Assembly (NCBI RefSeq): GCF_005924265.1
Contig: NZ_VCLB01000007.1
Location: 248,001-312,000 of the forward strand
DNA length: 64,000 nucleotides
Reading direction: 5' to 3'
From: Martelella lutilitoris
GTDB taxonomy: Bacteria; Pseudomonadota; Alphaproteobacteria; Rhizobiales; Rhizobiaceae
Shown here piece by piece: positions 50,247 through 59,133 of the stretch. The notes beneath the pieces are model-generated. The model did not search any database and was not told where the DNA came from. It was given only the letters and a program-made list of their open reading frames with translations. Within the stretch, counting starts at the first letter, position 1. Each line of letters starts with the position of its first letter. The position numbers and the translations under genes were made by a program.

Positions 50247-51194
50247 TCAGCGATACTGGCCGGCGTATTTCTCGACCAGTTCAATATTGCTGTCGGTGAT
50301 GAAACCGGGGCCCGAGTTGATCGAGTTGCCCGGCATCACGCCATAGCGGGCGTAATTGGTCAGGATGACCACCGGCAGGTAGCCCTGCAGGTAGGGCTGC
50401 TGGTCGATCGCGAAGTTGATCGTGCCGGCCTTGATCGCATCGGCAATGCCGCTCGAAAGGTCGAACGTGCCGAAATAGACCTGACCCGCCTTGCCGGTTT
50501 CATCAAGCGCGGCAATGGTCGGCTCGGCCGAGTTGGGGCCGAGCGTCAGGATCGCGCCGGTATCCGGATTGGCATTGAGATAGGCCATCACCTTCGACTT
50601 GACTTCGGACGGGTCCATGCCGCTGTCGATCATCTGCTGGCCGAGCTCGACGCCCAGGCCATCGGCAAAGCCCTGGCAACGCTCAACCGAAGCCGGATTG
50701 GTGATGTAATGATTGACGCACAGGAAGCTGTCGGCATCCGATTCCTTCTTGGCGCGCTCGCCGGCAAGCTTGCCGGCCATATATTCCGGCTGGCCCACAT
50801 GCATCATCGCACCGAGCTGCTTGGACTGTTCCTCCGTGCCCGAATTGATGGTGATCACCGGAATGCCCTTGGCCACGGCATCCGAGATCGGCCCCGAAAG
50901 AACGTCATAGTCGGCGATCGTGACGATGATGCCGTCCGGATTGGACGCGGCCGCCTGCTGGACGATGCGGCCCATATCGGCAAGGTCGCCGGTCGGCGGG
51001 TTGCGATATTCCACTTCGACGTCCATCTGGTCGCCCGCGACATTGATGGCGTTCTTGATCGTGTTCCACCAGCTGTCGCTGTCGGGCGCATGCGAGATCA
51101 GCACGAAGCGCTCGCCATCGGCCCAGGCCGCAGCGGGCGCCAGGCTCGTCAGTGCAACGGCCGCGGCCGCCAGCGCAAGAAATCTGCTTTTCAT
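50247..51194 (-). CDS. Periplasmic sugar-binding protein of ABC transporter (probable inositol)
   Basis: The 315-residue protein has a cleavable signal peptide (MKSRFLALAAAAVALTSLAP, ending near AAAWA) and a type I periplasmic-binding (RbsB/XylF-like) fold: ERFVLISHAPDSDSW starts lobe 1 and GILVTIADYD-like (DGIIVTIADYD) and VITINSGTEE segments follow. The ATG at 51194 has a GGAGGA site; the frame extends six codons further up. It is the first gene of the transport and catabolism operon, with a GGAA-N6-TTCC operator upstream. Confidence 0.92.
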   Translation of the reverse strand: MKSRFLALAAAAVALTSLAPAAAWADGERFVLISHAPDSDSWWNTIKNAINVAGDQMDVEVEYRNPPTGDLADMGRIVQQAAASNPDGIIVTIADYDVLSGPISDAVAKGIPVITINSGTEEQSKQLGAMMHVGQPEYMAGKLAGERAKKESDADSFLCVNHYITNPASVERCQGFADGLGVELGQQMIDSGMDPSEVKSKVMAYLNANPDTGAILTLGPNSAEPTIAALDETGKAGQVYFGTFDLSSGIADAIKAGTINFAIDQQPYLQGYLPVVILTNYARYGVMPGNSINSGPGFITDSNIELVEKYAGQYR

Positions 51195-51284
51195 CTTCAA
51201 ATCCTCCTCCAAGGGGTGAATTCGCCCCGACCTCCTCCCGGCAAGGGCAATATCGAAACGCGAAACCGGTTCGCGCTTCGGAAA

Positions 51285-51298
51285 GGAATTTAAATTCC
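51285..51298. promoter_or_regulatory. GGAA-N6-TTCC operator before the inositol operon (IolR-type)
   Basis: GGAATTTAAATTCC is a perfect palindrome and an exact match to the motif reported for IolR in Sinorhizobium. It lies 91 bases upstream of the binding-protein ATG, where it can govern the leftward transport-iol operon. Assignment to the RpiR protein encoded next door is inference. Confidence 0.8.
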
Positions 51299-51319
51299 AT
51301 TCTGAGATTATTGCAATAT

Positions 51320-52192
51320 TTATTTTCTATTTTTTCCATTCTCGCGTGCGGCGCCCACGGACACTGCAAGCGAGATCGCCAGCGACAGCGATCCGGAAAG
51401 GGCGCGAAACGCCCCGACATCGGGTTCGGCCACATTCAGCGTGGTGGCGCCGAGCTGAACCAGCGGACTGGTGACGTAATCGGTGATGGCGACGAGGCCC
51501 GCGCCGCGCGCCCTGCCTGCCTCGGCGATCTCCAGCGTGCGTTCAGTGTAGGGGGCGAAGGTGACGGCCAGAACGGCGTCACCCGGCCGGATGGCATATT
51601 CCAGCCCGAGCCCAGCGATCCCAGTATGCAGCATTGCCGGAATGTCCATTTTCTCGAAGGCATAGGCGAGATAGGAGGTCACCGGAAAGGCGCGGCGAAA
51701 ACCGACGAGGTGGATGGTCTCGGCCTTGGCCAGCATCGCCACGGCCTCGTTCAGCGCTTCCGTCTCGACCGAGGTCAGCAGATTTTCAAGCGACAGCCGG
51801 CCGACCTCGACGAATTCGGCGAGCAGTGCCGCCGGGCTGTCGGATCCGTGATCGCGCAGCGACCCGATGCGCGTCGCATAATCCGGCCACTTGCGCGAAT
51901 AGTCGCTGCGGAACAGACGCTGCATCTGGGAAAAACCCGAAAAGCCCAGCTCCTGGCAGAAGCGCATGAAGGCCGAGGGCTGGACGCCCGCCTCCGCCGA
52001 AAGCTCGGCCACCGTCGAGACCGCCACCCGGTCGGGATTGGCGGCAACGAAATCGGCGCATTGCTTCAGCCGCTTCGGAAAGCCCGGTGAGCGCTCCGCG
52101 AGACGGGCAAAGAAGGCGTCGATCGTATCGGGCGCATCACTTTCTTGGTTGGGCATGGGCGGCTCCGCTATTGCGCTTGACATATTCCACAT
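51320..52192 (-). CDS. iolR: MurR/RpiR-family transcriptional regulator (probable inositol repressor)
   Basis: A 290-residue regulator with an N-terminal RpiR helix-turn-helix domain (about 20-95; TVAELSAEAGVQPSAFMRFC is the HTH) and a C-terminal SIS sugar-isomerase-like domain (about 125-275). RpiR proteins with this plan repress iol genes in rhizobia until an inositol intermediate is bound. An ATG at 52192 and another three codons in (52183) are both possible starts. It lies between the operon it probably controls and iolG. Confidence 0.85.
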   Translation of the reverse strand: MWNMSSAIAEPPMPNQESDAPDTIDAFFARLAERSPGFPKRLKQCADFVAANPDRVAVSTVAELSAEAGVQPSAFMRFCQELGFSGFSQMQRLFRSDYSRKWPDYATRIGSLRDHGSDSPAALLAEFVEVGRLSLENLLTSVETEALNEAVAMLAKAETIHLVGFRRAFPVTSYLAYAFEKMDIPAMLHTGIAGLGLEYAIRPGDAVLAVTFAPYTERTLEIAEAGRARGAGLVAITDYVTSPLVQLGATTLNVAEPDVGAFRALSGSLSLAISLAVSVGAARENGKNRK

Positions 52193-52203
52193 TTGGTGTT
52201 TTT

Positions 52204-52217
52204 AGAATTTTTATTCC
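52204..52217. promoter_or_regulatory. Near-consensus GGAA-N6-TTCC site in the iolR-iolG divergent region
   Basis: AGAATTTTTATTCC differs at one base from the GGAA-N6-TTCC motif and lies between the iolR and iolG start codons, allowing control of both. Confidence 0.6.
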
Positions 52218-52270
52218 ATTTTCACAAGCGGCACAAGATCGATCGCCGATACGCAATTGCGGGAGGACAT

Positions 52271-53275
52271 ATGACTGTATCGATTGCACTTTTGGGCGCA
52301 GGACGGATAGGCCGCGTGCACGCGCGCGCCGTCACCTCGGTGGCAGGCGTCCGGCTCGCCGCCATCGCCGACGCAAACGCCAAAGCCGCCGGCGAGATTG
52401 CGGCGCTTTACGAGACCGTCGTCTCGACGATCGACGATATCGCCGCCGATGACAATATCGACGCGGTCATCATCGCCACGCCGACCGGCACCCATGCCGA
52501 CCTGATCGAGACATTTGCCCGCGCCGGCAAGGCGATCTTCTGCGAAAAGCCCGTCGATCTTGATTCGGCCCGCGCGCGCCAGTGCCTTGCCGTGGTCGAG
52601 GACACCGGGGCGCGGCTGATGCTTGGCTTCAACCGGCGCTTCGACCCCAACTTCCAGGCGCTGAAGCAGACGATTGCCGACGGCAAGATCGGCAATCCAG
52701 AAATGCTGCACATCGTTTCCCGCGACCCCGCCCCGCCGCCGATCTCCTACCTCGCCTCCTCCGGCGGCTTCTTCAAGGACATGACGATCCACGATTTCGA
52801 CATGAGCCGCTTCCTGCTCGGCGAGGAGATCGAGACCGTGCAGGCCAGCGGCTCGGCGCTGATCGACCCGGAGATCGGCAAGATCGGCGATTACGACAGC
52901 GCTTCGACCATCCTCACCACCATTTCCGGCCGCCAGTGCACGATTTCCAACTCGCGCCGGGCCACATTCGGCTACGACCAGCGGATTGAAGTTCTGGGCT
53001 CGAAAGGCGCTGTTTCGGCGGAAAACCTGCGGCCCGCGTCGATCGAGCTTGCCACCGCCGAGGGTTTTCTGCGGCCGCCGATCTATGACTTCTTCATGAC
53101 CCGCTATGTCGACGCCTTTGCCGCCGAAATCCGCAGTTTCGCTGAGAACCTGAAATCGGGCGCGGCGATGTCGCCAAGCGGCGATGACGGTCTAAAGGCG
53201 CTGGAGATCGCCGAAGCGGCCGACCTTTCGGCGCGCGAAAAGCGCCTGGTCTATGTTTCGGAGATCCGGGGCTGA
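52271..53275 (+). CDS. iolG: Inositol 2-dehydrogenase
   Basis: The 334-residue Gfo/Idh/MocA-family enzyme oxidises myo-inositol to 2-keto-myo-inositol with NAD. It has the dinucleotide fold LLGAGRIGRVHARAV, EKPVDLD with the catalytic Lys, and the KDMTIHDFDMSRFLLGEE segment with the catalytic Asp/His pair typical of inositol dehydrogenases. The ATG at 52271 is preceded by GGGAGG; the frame starts 26 codons earlier but that part overlaps the operator. In rhizobia the gene is also called idhA. Confidence 0.93.
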   Translation: MTVSIALLGAGRIGRVHARAVTSVAGVRLAAIADANAKAAGEIAALYETVVSTIDDIAADDNIDAVIIATPTGTHADLIETFARAGKAIFCEKPVDLDSARARQCLAVVEDTGARLMLGFNRRFDPNFQALKQTIADGKIGNPEMLHIVSRDPAPPPISYLASSGGFFKDMTIHDFDMSRFLLGEEIETVQASGSALIDPEIGKIGDYDSASTILTTISGRQCTISNSRRATFGYDQRIEVLGSKGAVSAENLRPASIELATAEGFLRPPIYDFFMTRYVDAFAAEIRSFAENLKSGAAMSPSGDDGLKALEIAEAADLSAREKRLVYVSEIRG

Positions 53276-53582
53276 GCCTGAAACAAACAGATTGATTGGC
53301 GTCTCCGGGTCAGACTGGCGTTCAATCCTCCGGGCGTCACCCTCGGGCTTGACCCGAGGGTCTCATCACGCCGCCTGATGCGCGGGGTTTCTGTTTCCGC
53401 AAAGGGTTGATCCATTCATTCCTTCAAACGAAACAGCGATCGTGGCGAAAGGGGTTTGGATGCTCGGATCTAGCCAGAGCATGACGCGTGAGAGTGCAGC
53501 AATCCTTGTGAATTTTTCAGGAGAGGCTCGCACCGAACGAGTGGATTTGCGATAAGGGAAGCCTGCCACGAAGGATATTCTC
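53276..53582. other. Intergenic region iolG-recQ with repeat-like palindrome
   Basis: About 307 bases without a credible gene. The left third has a GC-rich inverted repeat (53339-53361), which probably ends the iolG message and belongs to a dispersed repeat type. The rest, up to the recQ TTG, shows no clear promoter and may include the remainder of that repeat, because its right flank (caatccttgtgaatttttcagg) is also a sequence I associate with rhizobial repeats. Confidence 0.5.
53339..53361. repeat. Palindromic repeat element (accctcggg/cccgagggt)
   Basis: A nine-pair perfect stem with a five-base loop, surrounded by gtc and ctcat. Similar units are scattered between genes in many rhizobial genomes. 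Here it can also form the terminator structure of iolG, although no T-tract follows. Confidence 0.6.
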
Positions 53583-55403
53583 TTGCCCGAACTGACCCTC
53601 GCCGAACCGCTCGCCGTCCTCAAGGAAATCTACGGCTACTCGGAATTTCGCGGAAAACAGGCCGCTGTGATCGATCAGGTCGTCTCCGGCGGCGATGCCG
53701 TGGTTCTGTTTCCGACGGGGGCCGGAAAGTCTCTCTGCTATCAGGTTCCCGCCCTCTGCCGCAAGGGCGTTGGCGTGGTGATCTCGCCGCTGATCGCGCT
53801 GATGCGCGACCAGGTCGAGGCGCTGAAGCAGCTCGGCGTCCGGGCAGCGGCGATGAATTCCTCGCTCTCGCAGGAGGATTTCATCGCGACGCGACGGGCG
53901 CTGACGCGCGGCGAACTCGACCTTCTCTACGTCACGCCCGAACGCGTCGCCACGGCCGGCTTCATGGAGATGATGCGCGACCTTCAGATCGCGCTCTTCG
54001 CCATCGACGAGGCCCATTGCGTCTCCCAGTGGGGCCATGACTTCCGCCCGGAATACCGCGCGCTCGACCGGCTGGCGGAGGCCTTTCCCGGCGTACCGCG
54101 CATGGCGCTGACGGCAACGGCCGATCCCCATACCCGCGAAGACATCATCGAACGGCTCGCGCTCACGAATGCAGCGGTCTTCACCACCTCCTTCGACCGG
54201 CCGAACATCACCTATGAGATCGTCGAGCGGGCCCAACCGCGCCGGCAGCTTCTCGATTTTCTCTCCCGCCACAAGGGCGAGAGCGGCATCGTCTACTGCC
54301 TCTCGCGCGCCAAGGTGGAAGAGACGGCGGAGTGGCTCAACACGCAGGGCATCAGAGCGCTCGCCTACCACGCGGGCATGGCGCGGGAGGTGCGGGACGC
54401 CAATCAGGACGCATTCCTCAAGGAGGACGAGCTCTGCCTTGTGGCAACCGTCGCCTTCGGCATGGGGATCGACAAGCCGGACGTGCGGTATGTCGCCCAT
54501 CTGGATCTGCCGGGTTCCGTCGAAGCCTATTACCAGGAGACCGGGCGCGCGGGACGCGACGGCCTGCCGGCCGATGCCTGGATGGTCTACGGCATGGCCG
54601 ACGTCACCCAGCGCGGCCGTATGATCGACCGCTCCGCCGCCGCCGATGAGATCAAGCGGGTCGAACGCGCAAAGCTCAACGCGCTGCTCGGCATCTGCGA
54701 GACGGCCGATTGCCGTCGCCAGGCGATCCTTGCCCATTTCGGCGAGAAGCATGGTGGCCGCTGCGGCAATTGCGATACCTGCCTGTCGCCAGTCGAAACC
54801 TGGGATGGAACGGAAGCCGCAATCAAGGCCATGGCCGCGATCTATCGCACCGGTGAACGCTTCGGCGCAGGCCATCTGATCGACGTGCTCACCGGCAACG
54901 AAACCGAACGCACGGAACGCTTCGGCCATACAGCCATGCCCGTCTTCGGCGCCGGCAAGGACATCGCGCCCAAGACCTGGCAATCGGTCTACCGGCAATT
55001 GCTCGCCAAGGGTCTGATCCGCGTCGATCACGAGGCCTACGGCGCGCTGAAGCTCGAGGAAGGCGCGCGCGCCGTCTTTCGCCACGAGCAGTCTCTGCGC
55101 TTCAGGGTCGACCGGGCGCCCAAGGGCAAGGCCTCTTCCGGCACGCGCAAACGCAATGACGCAAAGGCCGCGCTTTCCGAACAGGATCAGTCCCTGTTCG
55201 AGGCGCTGCGGGCCACCCGCACGGCGCTTGCCAAGGAACTCGCCGTGCCGCCCTATGTGATCTTTCCCGATACGACGCTGATTGCGCTTGCCAGCCATCG
55301 GCCGGGTTCTGCCGAGGCGATGCTCGAAATCCAGGGCGTCGGCAAGACCAAGCTGCAGCGCTATGGCGCGGAGTTTCTCGACACGATCCGCGCGCACGGC
55401 TGA
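53583..55403 (+). CDS. recQ: ATP-dependent DNA helicase RecQ
   Basis: The 606-residue helicase has the full RecQ layout: Walker [30 protein letters not shown], second RecA domain with [12 protein letters not shown] and [10 protein letters not shown], the RQC zinc site (four Cys in CETADC and CGNCDTC), a winged helix, and a C-terminal HRDC domain (about 525-600). The start is a TTG at 53583, the only start-like codon near the conserved [19 protein letters not shown]. Confidence 0.94.
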   Translation: MPELTLAEPLAVLKEIYGYSEFRGKQAAVIDQVVSGGDAVVLFPTGAGKSLCYQVPALCRKGVGVVISPLIALMRDQVEALKQLGVRAAAMNSSLSQEDFIATRRALTRGELDLLYVTPERVATAGFMEMMRDLQIALFAIDEAHCVSQWGHDFRPEYRALDRLAEAFPGVPRMALTATADPHTREDIIERLALTNAAVFTTSFDRPNITYEIVERAQPRRQLLDFLSRHKGESGIVYCLSRAKVEETAEWLNTQGIRALAYHAGMAREVRDANQDAFLKEDELCLVATVAFGMGIDKPDVRYVAHLDLPGSVEAYYQETGRAGRDGLPADAWMVYGMADVTQRGRMIDRSAAADEIKRVERAKLNALLGICETADCRRQAILAHFGEKHGGRCGNCDTCLSPVETWDGTEAAIKAMAAIYRTGERFGAGHLIDVLTGNETERTERFGHTAMPVFGAGKDIAPKTWQSVYRQLLAKGLIRVDHEAYGALKLEEGARAVFRHEQSLRFRVDRAPKGKASSGTRKRNDAKAALSEQDQSLFEALRATRTALAKELAVPPYVIFPDTTLIALASHRPGSAEAMLEIQGVGKTKLQRYGAEFLDTIRAHG

Positions 55404-55511
55404 GGCAAACGCGCGCCTAGTCAGCCGCGTTTTCTCTCTGACCTTCGATGGAACAATTTCCCCTGCCCGCCTGTTTTCCGGACGAGTGTTCGAACCAGAG
55501 GAGACATTGCG

Positions 55512-55676
55512 ATGAGCAAGATCGACAAGGACAAGGAAACGGAACGCACGCTGCGCCAGGTCGAGCACATGGGCGCCGGCGGCCATCTCGGCGGCACCTA
55601 TTTCGGCCAGGAGCCCGACGCCAGCACCTCTGCCAATCATGGCCGCTCGCGCCCGAATGGCAACAGCCAGAAATAG
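55512..55676 (+). CDS. Small hydrophilic orphan protein (54 residues)
   Basis: The protein is charged at the N-terminus (MSKIDKDKETERTLRQVE) and glycine-rich in the middle (GAGGHLGGTYFGQ), with no membrane or signal segment. GAGGAG is about seven bases before the ATG, and a strong terminator follows, which supports a real gene. I do not recognise the family. It is 108 bases after recQ in the same direction. Confidence 0.6.
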   Translation: MSKIDKDKETERTLRQVEHMGAGGHLGGTYFGQEPDASTSANHGRSRPNGNSQK

Positions 55677-55710
55677 GCTCGGGCTCCGCTGCCCAAAGCG
55701 TAAGACAAAA

Positions 55711-55745
55711 ATCCCGCCGTGCGATTGCCGGCGGGATCTTTTTTT
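55711..55745 (+). terminator. Rho-independent terminator after the 54-residue gene
   Basis: A nine-pair stem (atcccgccg / cggcgggat) with a loop of nine bases is followed by c and seven T. It ends the rightward recQ-side message. Confidence 0.85.
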
Positions 55746-55796
55746 CCGGAACGGGCTGTCTGCCAAAGGCCGTGAAGCCCTGCCCGCGTCGCTTTC

Positions 55797-56069
55797 TCAG
55801 CCCTCAGCCAAGCTTTCCTCGGCGACAGGCTCCTCCGCATTTCCGGCGATGATGATCGGAACCAGAAGATCGCCCCAGCTCTTGGTGCCGCCGTGATGGC
55901 GGGCCGAACGGATGATTTCGACAGAAACCCCGGCATCGACCGCCCGCATGACAGACTGGTTCAGCCGGTGCAGGTCGTTGGCGACCATGCGGATCGCCGC
56001 CTGCTGCTCGCTGCTCATCCGCGTCGATTGCGCCTCGGCGCGTTCCTTGACATTGATCCTGCGCGTCAT
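55797..56069 (-). CDS. Small conserved-type protein downstream of aceA (90 residues)
   Basis: A soluble protein starting MTRRINVKERAEAQSTRMSS, helical, with GVSVEIIRSARHHGGTKSWG in its second half and an acidic C-terminus. The ATG at 56069 has AGGAGAAG upstream; a longer frame would run back through aceA. It begins 40 bases after the aceA stop, so it is probably co-transcribed. No known domain is recognised; a role tied to isocitrate lyase is only suggested by position. Confidence 0.7.
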   Translation of the reverse strand: MTRRINVKERAEAQSTRMSSEQQAAIRMVANDLHRLNQSVMRAVDAGVSVEIIRSARHHGGTKSWGDLLVPIIIAGNAEEPVAEESLAEG

Positions 56070-56109
56070 TTCTTCTCCTCCTCTTCGAGAAATAATCGCT
56101 TCCGCCGGC

Positions 56110-57396
56110 CTATTCGGCCGCCTGGAACTGCGCGGTTTCGGTGGATTCGCCCATGGCGGTGGTCGAGCCCGTACCGCCGGTGATCGCCATCGAAACGGCG
56201 TCGAAATAGCCTGTCCCGACCTCGCGCTGGTGACGGGTCGCGGTATAGCCATTGGCCTCCGCTGCGAATTCGGCCTGCTGCAACTCGCTGTAGGCCGCCA
56301 TCTGGCGGTCGCGATAGCCGCGCGCCAGTTCGAACATGCCGAAATTCAACTGGTGGAAGCCGGCAAGGGTGATGAACTGGAACTTGTAGCCCATGGCGCC
56401 GAGTTCCCGCTGGAAGCGCGCGATATCCTCGTCGCTCAGGTTCTTCTTCCAGTTGAACGAGGGCGAGCAATTATAGGCGAGAAGCTTGCCCGGATGATGC
56501 TTGTGCACGCCCTCGGCGAATTTGCGCGCCTGCTCCAGATCCGGCTTCGACGTCTCGCACCAGATGAGATCGCAGTAAGGCGCATAGGCGACGGCGCGGG
56601 CGATGCAGGCCTCGAGCCCGTTGCGGACGCGGTAAAAGCCCTCCGCCGTACGGCCGGCCTCGTAATCGACGAAGGGCTGATCGCGCTCGTCAATGTCCGA
56701 GGTCAGAAGCTTGGCCGCCTCGGCATCCGTGCGCGCGATGACCAGCGTCGGAACGCCCATGACGTCGGCGGCGAGCCGGGCCGCGGTCAGGTTGCGGATA
56801 TGGGCAGCCGTCGGGATCAGAACCTTGCCGCCGAGATGGCCGCATTTCTTCTCCGACGCCAGCTGATCCTCGAAATGAACGCCGGCAGCGCCCGCCTCGA
56901 TATAGGCCTTCATGATCTCGAAGGCGTTGAGCGGCCCGCCAAATCCGGCCTCGGCATCGGCAACGATCGGGGCAAACCAGGTTTCGACGGAAAGGCCATT
57001 GCCTTCTGATGTCTCAATCTGATCAGCGCGTTGCAGTGTTTTGTTGATCCGCTTTACAAGCTCGGGGCCGGCATTGGCCGGATAAAGCGACTGGTCCGGA
57101 TACATGGCGGACGCGGTGTTGGCGTCGGCTGCGACCTGCCAGCCGGAGAGGTAGATCGCCTTCAGCCCGGCGCGCACCATCTGCATGGCCTGGTTGCCCG
57201 AGAGCGCGCCGAGCGCGTTGACGAAATCATCCTCACGGATCAGCTTCCAGAGGCGCTTCGCGCCCTCCTCCGCCAGCGTCGAGCGGATGCGGACCGAGCC
57301 GCGCAGCCGCTTGACGTCGTCCGCGCTGTAGCTGCGCTCGATGCCGTCAAACCGGCCCTCGGCAGCGCCGTCAACAAGATTGTAAAATTCAGACAT
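56110..57396 (-). CDS. aceA: Isocitrate lyase
   Basis: The 428-residue first enzyme of the glyoxylate shunt splits isocitrate into succinate and glyoxylate, letting cells grow on acetate and fatty acids. The signature [13 protein letters not shown] with the catalytic Cys, the metal/substrate sites [10 protein letters not shown] and [16 protein letters not shown], and C-terminal [19 protein letters not shown] are all seen. Start ATG 57396 ([10 protein letters not shown]) has AGGAGG about seven bases upstream. No malate synthase is in the window. A divergent regulator gene starts 217 bases away. Confidence 0.96.
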   Translation of the reverse strand: MSEFYNLVDGAAEGRFDGIERSYSADDVKRLRGSVRIRSTLAEEGAKRLWKLIREDDFVNALGALSGNQAMQMVRAGLKAIYLSGWQVAADANTASAMYPDQSLYPANAGPELVKRINKTLQRADQIETSEGNGLSVETWFAPIVADAEAGFGGPLNAFEIMKAYIEAGAAGVHFEDQLASEKKCGHLGGKVLIPTAAHIRNLTAARLAADVMGVPTLVIARTDAEAAKLLTSDIDERDQPFVDYEAGRTAEGFYRVRNGLEACIARAVAYAPYCDLIWCETSKPDLEQARKFAEGVHKHHPGKLLAYNCSPSFNWKKNLSDEDIARFQRELGAMGYKFQFITLAGFHQLNFGMFELARGYRDRQMAAYSELQQAEFAAEANGYTATRHQREVGTGYFDAVSMAITGGTGSTTAMGESTETAQFQAAE

Positions 57397-57613
57397 GCCC
57401 ATTCCTCCTCTTCCAGGCAATTTGAATGCCGACTGGTGCAAAACACCATTTCGCGACAGTTCATGTGACATTTTTTACTGAATTGATGATTGCAAATCTA
57501 CAGAATTGGCTTAAATCAAGCGCGAATTCGGGTTATCTTGTATTCTCTTTGACCACGACAGAGAGTAAAGCTGTAAAAATTGTAAATTATCAAATCGGCC
57601 TGGAGGAGACCGG
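57397..57613. promoter_or_regulatory. Divergent aceA / regulator promoter region
   Basis: This region is AT-rich compared with its surroundings and contains two related A/T-centred motifs, gattgcaaatc (about 57487) and attgtaaatta (about 57579), which resemble half sites for RamB-type regulators. The regulator encoded to the right is the likely binder. The exact operator is not settled. Confidence 0.45.
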
Positions 57614-59032
57614 ATGACGGAGAGGAAGATTTTCGCGGGACCGCGGCTGCGGCGCATCCGCAAGGGCCTTGACCTGACGCAGACGGCGATGGCGGAAGCG
57701 CTCTCGATTTCGCCCTCCTATCTCAACCTGATCGAACGCAACCAGCGCCCCTTGACCGTTCAACTGCTTCTCAAGCTTGCCTCCGTCTACGACATCGATG
57801 TCGGCGAGTTGCAGGGCGAAAGCTCTGGCACGACCAGCCAGCTGAAATCGGTGTTTTCCGACTCGCTGCTTTCCGGCGAACTGCCGGGCGACCAGGAGTT
57901 GGTGGAGGTGGCGGAGGCCGCGCCGAATGCGGCGCTCGGCATGATCAAGCTTTACCGCGCCTATTGCGAGCAGGCCGCCCGTCTCTCCGACCTCACCGCA
58001 CTTCTCGCCCATGAGGGCCGCGAAACCCACCTGCCGGGAAAGCGCCTGCCGCATGAGGAGGTGCGTGATGCGATCTCGCGCCGGCCCTATTTCTTCGATG
58101 CGCTGGACCGCGCCGCCGAGGCCCTTCACGCGGAACTCGAGCCCGGCGACGACCTTTCCGCCGCACTGAAAACCTGGCTGATGCAAAATCACGGCATCAC
58201 CGTCAGGATCCTGCCGCCGCATGCCATGGTCAATCTCGGCCGCCGCTTCGACCGCCATACGATGCGCCTGTTCATCTCCGCCCGCTTTTCACCGCATGAC
58301 CGCCAGCGCGAGATCGCCATCGAAACCGTGCTTCTGGCGCTGGCCGATCAAATCGCGCAAGGGGTCGATGCCCTCGGACTCTCGAGCGACGAGGCCCGTC
58401 GGATCGCCCGGTTCGAACTGGCGCGGTATGCGGCGCTGGCGCTGATGATGCCCTACGGTCCCTTTGTCGAGGCCGCCCGCCGGGATCGGTTCGACATCGG
58501 CCTTCTCTGCGGTCGTTTCGGCGTCTCCTTCGAGCAGGCGGCAACCCGCCTCGTCAGCCTGCAGCGGCTGGAGAACGCCGGACCGGCCTTCTTTGCCATG
58601 GAGATTGACCAGGCGGGCAATATCCTGCGCCGGATTGGCGCGGAGGGGTTTCCGCATGCCGGCTTTCGCGGCGAATGTCCGCGCCTTGACCTTTACGATG
58701 CCTTCAGCCAGCCGGGCCGGATCGTCTCCCAGCACGTGGAAATGCCCGATGGCGTCGGCTATCTGACGCTTTCGCGCACGCTGGAAGGACCGGAACCCGC
58801 GCTTGGCGAACGACCACACCTGACGGCTGTTCTATTGGGCTTGCGCTGGGACAAGGCATCCGCCACGGCCTATGCGGCCAATGGCGGCGCGGCGGCGGGG
58901 CCCGTCCCCGTCGGCCCCGTCTGCCGTCTTTGCGAACGTCCTGGCTGTCTGTCGCGCGCCGAGCCGCCGGTCACCCGGCCGCTCGGCCTTGACGAGATGG
59001 TCGCCGGCCTCTCGGCCTTCGACTTCCGCTAG
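57614..59032 (+). CDS. RamB/ScfR-type short-chain acyl-CoA regulator
   Basis: A 472-residue protein with an N-terminal XRE helix-turn-helix (about 8-62; GLDLTQTAMAEALSISPSYL then LIERNQRPLT), a central ImmA/IrrE-like peptidase-type domain (about 150-290) and the C-terminal DUF2083 domain (about 310-470) holding CRLCERPGCLSRAEPP cysteines. This is the layout of RamB, PrpC-linked and ScfR regulators, which sense short-chain acyl-CoA status and control glyoxylate or propionate genes. Its divergent placement from aceA supports that gene as a target. GGAGGAGACCGG precedes the ATG. Confidence 0.85.
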   Translation: MTERKIFAGPRLRRIRKGLDLTQTAMAEALSISPSYLNLIERNQRPLTVQLLLKLASVYDIDVGELQGESSGTTSQLKSVFSDSLLSGELPGDQELVEVAEAAPNAALGMIKLYRAYCEQAARLSDLTALLAHEGRETHLPGKRLPHEEVRDAISRRPYFFDALDRAAEALHAELEPGDDLSAALKTWLMQNHGITVRILPPHAMVNLGRRFDRHTMRLFISARFSPHDRQREIAIETVLLALADQIAQGVDALGLSSDEARRIARFELARYAALALMMPYGPFVEAARRDRFDIGLLCGRFGVSFEQAATRLVSLQRLENAGPAFFAMEIDQAGNILRRIGAEGFPHAGFRGECPRLDLYDAFSQPGRIVSQHVEMPDGVGYLTLSRTLEGPEPALGERPHLTAVLLGLRWDKASATAYAANGGAAAGPVPVGPVCRLCERPGCLSRAEPPVTRPLGLDEMVAGLSAFDFR

Positions 59033-59133
59033 CGCATCGGCTCGAAAATCGGAATCGATTTTCGAAAAGAACGATGCGTAGATTCAATAAGTTAGAGCGT
59101 CCTTTGTGCGTCCTAAAGGACGCACGGCGCTCT
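59032..59133. repeat. Double-hairpin dispersed repeat between convergent genes
   Basis: Two nested inverted repeats: cgcatcg...cgatgcg enclosing cgaaaatcg/cgattttcg (59033-59078), then agagcg...cgctct enclosing tgcgtcc/ggacgca (59094-59133). Units of exactly this type recur in rhizobial genomes. Here it can end transcription from both sides, and it overlaps the last bases of both flanking coding regions. Confidence 0.75.

Noticed and set aside
51001-52300. CRISPR-like or tandem repeats in AT-rich spots
   Set aside because: No regularly spaced repeats were found; the AT-rich spots are promoter and operator regions.
53517-55766. A 749-residue minus-strand frame opposite recQ
   Set aside because: Antisense shadow of a well-supported helicase gene; no domain or start signal.
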